DNA from: Xanthomonas bonasiae
GTDB taxonomy: Bacteria; Pseudomonadota; Gammaproteobacteria; Xanthomonadales; Xanthomonadaceae
Assembly (NCBI RefSeq): GCF_017163705.1
Contig: NZ_JAFIWB010000003.1
Coordinates: forward strand, 186,001-250,000
Direction: 5' to 3'
DNA: 64,000 bases
Shown: positions 60,209 to 64,000 of the stretch, one piece after another
Layout: each line of letters starts with the position of its first letter
Numbering within the stretch: position 1 is the first letter of the stretch
Notes under the pieces: model-generated
Told to the model about the DNA's origin: nothing
What the model saw: the letters and a program-made list of their open reading frames with translations, nothing else
The model's database searches: none
Translations under genes and position numbers: made by a program

Positions 60209-63130
60209 ATGCCGATCCGCTTCCTGTTGTCGCTGCTGCTGTGGTCCGCCAGTGCTGCGCTCGCCGCGCAGACGCTGCGCCCTGCCTATCCCGACGTCGT
60301 GCGCCGCTTCTCCACCCACGACGGCCTGCCGCAGAATTCGGTGAACGCGATCGTGCAGGACCGCGACGGTTTCCTGTGGCTGGGCACCTTCGGCGGGCTG
60401 GCACGCTTCGACGGCAGCGGGTTCAGCGTCTACCGCAGCCTGGCCGGCAGCGGCCCGTCCAGCGACCGCATCCTGCAACTGCTGGAGGACGAGCGCGGCC
60501 AGTTGTGGATCGGCAGCGAGGACGCCGGCGTCAGCGTCTATCGCGACGGCCGCTTCCTGCGCCTGGACCTGTGCGGCGGCCGCTGCCTGATCCGCCGCTT
60601 CGTCGCCGCGGCCGACGGCAGCGTGTGGGTCTTCAGCAGTGCCGGCGCCTACCGGATCGACCCGCGCACCCTGCGCACCCTCGAACAGCAGCCGCAGGCG
60701 CTGGACATGGCCGCCGCGCTCGGCGGCGACGGGCAGCTCTATCTGGGTGGGCAAGGCCTGTGGCGGCTGCGCCAGGGGCGCCGCGAAGCGGTGCCGTTGC
60801 CGGCCGGGGAAACCCGGGTCAGTTCGCTGCACAGCGAAGGCAGCGTGCTGTGGGTGGGTGCCGGCGCGGCCCTGCACCGCTACGACACGCTGCGCCGGCA
60901 ATGGCTGCCGGCAGCGGCACCGGTGCGCGGCGCGCAGGCGCTGGCGCGCGATGCGCAGCACCGGCTGTGGGCGGTCGATGTCGATGGACAGCTGTTCCGC
61001 GACGACGACGATGGCGGTGGGCTGCGTCGGTTGACGACGCCGGCGCTGCCGGCGTCGCGCAGCCTGCTCAGCGATCGCGACGGCAACCTGTGGCTGGGCA
61101 GCAACGCGCGCGGCCTGCTGCGCATCGCGCGCTCGCGCATCGGCCTGCTCAACGACGCACAGCAGGGCATGGACCTGCCGGGCCTGCCGGTGATCGGCGA
61201 TGGCAGCGGCGGGCTGTGGCTGGGCACCGTGTGCGGCGGACTGCGGCACTGGGACGCGCCCAGCGGACGCCTGCGCCGCTGGTCGTTGCAATCCGCGCTC
61301 GGCAACGAGTGCGTGTGGTCGCTGCACCGCGACGAGGCCGGCGGCCTGTGGATCGGCACCGTCGATGGCCGCGTCGGCTATCTGCGGCCCGACGCGCAGG
61401 ACGACCGCGCCGATCGCGACAACGACGCCTACCGCAGCCAGGCGCTGCGGCTGGTCGCGCAATGGCCGGACCAGTTGCCGATCCGCGCCCTGTACCGCAC
61501 CGCCAAGCACAAGCTGCTGGTCGCCAGCGGCCATGGCGTGTACGCGATCCCGGTCGGCGCCGGCGGCGAGACCGGCACGCCGCAGCGCCTCCCCGGCTTG
61601 CCCGGCAGCGTCACCCTGATCCAGCCGGCGCAGCAAGGCGGCCTGTGGCTGGCCGGTGGCGAAGGCGTGGTCCGCTGGCGGCGGCAGCAGGTGGTGGAAC
61701 GCTGGAGCACCGGCAACGGCCTGTCCAGCCGCTTCGTGCGCTCGCTGTACGAACAACCCGACGGCACGCTGTGGATCGGCACCTATGGCGGCGGCCTCAA
61801 CCGCATCGGCAACGGCCGCGTCCAGCGCTTCGATCGCGGCAGCGGCCTGTTCGACGACGTGGTCTCGTGCATGGTCGCCGACGCGCGCGGCGGGCTGTGG
61901 CTCAGCGGCAACCGCGGCATTTCCCTGCTGCCGCCGGAGGAACTGGCCAAGGCCGCCGCCGGCAGCGAGGAGTTGAGCGCGATCGGCTTTTCCGAGAGCG
62001 ACGGCCTGGAACCGGCCGAAACCAACGGCGGCGGCCAGCCGGCGTGCCTGCGCGACGCCGCCGGCAAGCTGTGGTTCCCGCTGATTTCCGGCTTCGCCGA
62101 GATCGATCCGCTCGCGCTCGGCCAGCGCCGCGTGCAGGCGCCGCCGGTGCGGATCCAGTCGCTCGACGTCGGCGGCCGCAGCGTGCCGCTGGCCGCGGAG
62201 CTGCGCCTGCCGCCGCATAGCCACGACATCGAGGTGGGCTTCACCGCGATCAACCTCAGCGCGCCGGAGAAGACCCGCTTCCGCTACCGGCTGACCCGCC
62301 CGGGACAGGACCCGGCATGGACCGACATCGGCGCGCAGCGCAGCCTGCACTTCCCGCTGCTGCCATGGGACGACAGCACCCTGGAAATCATCGCGCGCGG
62401 CGATACCGGCGCCTGGTCGAGCACGCCGGCGCGGCTGCGCTTCCGGCAGCCGTCGCCGTGGTATCTGTCGCCGCTGAGCTGGGGTGCGGCAGCGGTGTTG
62501 CTGCTTGCCGCGCTGCTGCTCGGCTGGCGCGTGCACGGCTATCGGCTGCGCCGCCAGCGCGACCTGCTGGCGCAACTGGTGAGCACCCGCACCCGGGAAC
62601 TGGAGCAGGCCAACCGCCGCCTCGCCGACCAGGCCCAGCGCGACCCGGTCACCGGCATCGCCAACCATCGCCATTTCGTCGAAAGCCAGCAGCGGCTGTG
62701 GGACCAGATGCAGGCGCAGCAGCGGCCGCTGGCGCTGCTGATGATCGACATCGACGAATTCAAGCGCTTCAACGACCACTACGGCCATCTGGCCGGCGAC
62801 GACTGCCTGCGCGTGGTGGCGCTGGCGATGGCCGCGCAACTGCGCGAGGACGGCGTGCTGGCGCGCTACGGCGGCGAGGAATTCGTGGCGCTGCTGCCCG
62901 GCTGCGACAGCGAGGCCGCGCATGCGGTCGGCGAACGGCTGCGCCAGGCGGTGCTGGGCTGCGCGGTGGCGCACGCCCCGGGCGCGCGCCACCGGCTGGT
63001 GACGGTCAGCATCGGCTGCGCCAGCAAATCGCCGCGGTCCGGCCTGTCGAGCACGCGCCTGACCAACCTCGCCGACCAAGCGCTGTACCGGGCCAAGGAG
63101 AACGGCCGCAACCGGGTGGAAAGCGCCTGA
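60209..63130 (+). CDS. Diguanylate cyclase with periplasmic beta-propeller and Y_Y_Y domain
   Basis: A 973-aa membrane protein. A signal peptide (~1-20) is followed by two-component-regulator propeller repeats (~25-640), each around a D-x-x-G-x-L/I-W-L/I-G motif, e.g. QDRDGFLWLGTFGGLARFD and REQPDG-type YEQPDGTLWIGTYGGGL. A Y_Y_Y-like domain (~674-750), a transmembrane helix (~757-775), a short coiled coil and a GGDEF domain (~808-970) with intact RYGGEEFVALL near 886 follow. It should make cyclic-di-GMP in the cytoplasm in response to a periplasmic signal. The usual RxxD inhibitory site is not evident (LREDGVLARY). Confidence 0.92.
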   Translation: MPIRFLLSLLLWSASAALAAQTLRPAYPDVVRRFSTHDGLPQNSVNAIVQDRDGFLWLGTFGGLARFDGSGFSVYRSLAGSGPSSDRILQLLEDERGQLWIGSEDAGVSVYRDGRFLRLDLCGGRCLIRRFVAAADGSVWVFSSAGAYRIDPRTLRTLEQQPQALDMAAALGGDGQLYLGGQGLWRLRQGRREAVPLPAGETRVSSLHSEGSVLWVGAGAALHRYDTLRRQWLPAAAPVRGAQALARDAQHRLWAVDVDGQLFRDDDDGGGLRRLTTPALPASRSLLSDRDGNLWLGSNARGLLRIARSRIGLLNDAQQGMDLPGLPVIGDGSGGLWLGTVCGGLRHWDAPSGRLRRWSLQSALGNECVWSLHRDEAGGLWIGTVDGRVGYLRPDAQDDRADRDNDAYRSQALRLVAQWPDQLPIRALYRTAKHKLLVASGHGVYAIPVGAGGETGTPQRLPGLPGSVTLIQPAQQGGLWLAGGEGVVRWRRQQVVERWSTGNGLSSRFVRSLYEQPDGTLWIGTYGGGLNRIGNGRVQRFDRGSGLFDDVVSCMVADARGGLWLSGNRGISLLPPEELAKAAAGSEELSAIGFSESDGLEPAETNGGGQPACLRDAAGKLWFPLISGFAEIDPLALGQRRVQAPPVRIQSLDVGGRSVPLAAELRLPPHSHDIEVGFTAINLSAPEKTRFRYRLTRPGQDPAWTDIGAQRSLHFPLLPWDDSTLEIIARGDTGAWSSTPARLRFRQPSPWYLSPLSWGAAAVLLLAALLLGWRVHGYRLRRQRDLLAQLVSTRTRELEQANRRLADQAQRDPVTGIANHRHFVESQQRLWDQMQAQQRPLALLMIDIDEFKRFNDHYGHLAGDDCLRVVALAMAAQLREDGVLARYGGEEFVALLPGCDSEAAHAVGERLRQAVLGCAVAHAPGARHRLVTVSIGCASKSPRSGLSSTRLTNLADQALYRAKENGRNRVESA

Positions 63131-63150
63131 GTGCAGGTCGTTACGCAAGC

Positions 63151-63219
63151 GGTCGCGGTTGAAACCGCTCCTACAGAGAGCATCCTGGGTGCACTGTAGG
63201 AGCGGTTTCAACCGCGACC
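63151..63219. repeat. Perfect 26-bp inverted repeat, REP-like pair
   Basis: Arms at 63151-63176 and 63194-63219 are exact complements and hold TAGGAGCGGTTTCAACCGCGAC, a variant of the element at 8761 and 45591. Each arm can also fold on itself (GCGGTT/AACCGC). Confidence 0.85.
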
Positions 63220-63485
63220 AACGAAGTCGGCATGCCGGCCGGCGCAGCGATCGATCCAGACGCAAAATGCTCCGGCAGCACAACACGACCGAACCGAAGG
63301 AGGATGAGGGTACCGGCGAAGCCTCATGTACCCGAACTTCGCGAGGCGCTTCGCGTCCGTACCCTCACCCCAACCCCTCTCCCGGGGGAGAGGGGCTTTG
63401 ATCAGCGGCGCGGTGCCGGTGCGACCTTCTGCGCCAGCGCTGTCGCCGCATCGGCCCGTCCCGACTGCAGGGCCAGGCGCAAACG

Positions 63486-63510
63486 AAAAAGCCCGGCATC
63501 GCCGGGCTTT
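63486..63510 (-). terminator. Terminator for acnB (minus strand)
   Basis: Read on the minus strand, AAAGCCCGGC pairs with GCCGGGCTTT around a short loop, followed by T residues (A run at 63486-63490 on the plus strand). It lies 26 bp past the acnB stop. T/A runs on both sides may let it work in both directions. Confidence 0.78.
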
Positions 63511-63536
63511 CTCGTTGCACTGTTCGACCGCCTGGA

Positions 63537-64000
63537 TCAGGCCGCGACGGTATCGGCCACGTCCTGATATTCCTGGATCTGATCGAAGTTCATGTAGCGA
63601 TAGATCTGCTCGCCACTGGTCTTGATCACGCCCACGTCGGCCATGTACTCGTCCTTGGTCGGGATGCGGCCCAGGCGCGAGCAGATCGCCGCCAGTTCCG
63701 CCGACCCCAGGTACACGTTGGTGTTGCGGCCCAGGCGGTTGGGGAAGTTGCGGGTGGAGGTGGAGAACACCGTGGCGCCCTCGCGCGCCTGCGCCTGGTT
63801 GCCCATGCACAGCGAGCAGCCCGGCATTTCCATGCGCGCGCCGGCCGCGCCGAAGGTGCCGTAGTGGCCTTCCTTGGTCAGCTCGGAGGCGTCCATCTTG
63901 GTCGGCGGCGCGACCCACAGCCGGGTCGGGATGTCGCGCTTGCCTTCCAGCAGCTTGGCCGCGGCGCGGAAGTGGCCGATGTTGGTCATGCACGAGCCGA
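63537..64000 (-). CDS. acnB: AcnB, aconitate hydratase B, C-terminal part (5' end outside the window)
   Basis: The last ~154 residues of a minus-strand gene continuing past the window. It reads [20 protein letters not shown], then [28 protein letters not shown] and [12 protein letters not shown], closely matching bacterial aconitase B, the [4Fe-4S] enzyme that interconverts citrate and isocitrate in the TCA cycle. The Cys pair in GCSLC and the Cys in GSCMTNIG are iron-sulfur ligands in the family. It ends [16 protein letters not shown]. It is unrelated to the motility genes and marks the edge of the cluster. Confidence 0.95.
   Translation of the reverse strand, partial: GSCMTNIGHFRAAAKLLEGKRDIPTRLWVAPPTKMDASELTKEGHYGTFGAAGARMEMPGCSLCMGNQAQAREGATVFSTSTRNFPNRLGRNTNVYLGSAELAAICSRLGRIPTKDEYMADVGVIKTSGEQIYRYMNFDQIQEYQDVADTVAA

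Larger units (their letters stand above)
63131..63536. other. 406-bp gap between the propeller GGDEF gene and acnB
   Basis: Contains a perfect inverted pair of GGTCGCGGTTGAAACCGC-type elements (63151-63219), a CCCTCTCCCGGGGGAGAGGG palindrome near 63376-63397 and the acnB terminator (63486-63510). The two flanking genes converge. No gene is supported. Confidence 0.6.

Overview
The window comes from a high-GC gammaproteobacterium of the Xanthomonadaceae, most likely Xanthomonas or a close relative. The case rests on the gene order flhB-flhA-flhF-flhG-fliA-cheY-cheZ-cheA-motC-motD-parC-parP, the intergenic repeats of the GGGATTGGGGATTCG and GTAGGAGCGGCTTCAGCCGCGAC types, and a long run of chemoreceptor genes next to the flagellar locus. 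Almost every base encodes motility, chemotaxis or cyclic-di-GMP signalling. All genes lie on the plus strand except the acnB fragment at the right edge.

Layout. 1-12881: the end of the flagellar late operon, with the export gate (flhB, flhA), polar placement and number control (flhF, flhG), sigma-28 (fliA), a first chemotaxis core (cheY, cheZ, cheA), a second stator pair (motC/motD-like) and the polar array-positioning pair parC/parP. ParP carries five 35-residue repeats. 13113-15876: a sigma-28 promoter followed by a STAS protein, a second cheY and a second cheA. 16482-54860: thirteen methyl-accepting chemotaxis proteins (MCP1-MCP13), all with an Escherichia coli Tsr-like signalling domain, separated by small accessory genes: an outer-membrane beta-barrel, a CxC membrane-anchored protein, the flagellar brake ycgR, cheW, a secreted OB-fold-like protein and a lone four-helix-bundle sensor. 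54903-60149: cheR-cheD-cheB and a PAS-PAS-GAF-GGDEF-EAL protein, apparently one operon. 60209-63130: a periplasmic-propeller GGDEF protein with a sigma-54-like promoter. 63537-64000: the 3' end of acnB on the minus strand.

How it works together. FliA, encoded at 5174, appears to drive most of the receptor cluster. Fourteen sites of the form TNAA(N4)-N11-G(C/T)CG(N)T, all with exactly 11-base spacing, sit upstream of the STAS-cheY-cheA unit, most receptors, cheW, cheR and three accessory genes. The receptors vary in their sensing parts (4HB, CHASE3, single and double Cache, 6-TM, cytoplasmic PAS) but share long HAMP-like linkers and near-identical tips. Ten of the thirteen end in the aromatic pentapeptide that tethers CheR/CheB (xWxxF, one degenerate). 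Signals should pass to CheA2/CheW/CheY2 and perhaps CheA1/CheY1/CheZ. CheR, CheB and CheD adapt the receptors. YcgR and the two GGDEF/EAL proteins connect the system to cyclic-di-GMP.

Limits. No searches or alignments were run. Family assignments are from motifs read by eye, and domain boundaries are approximate.
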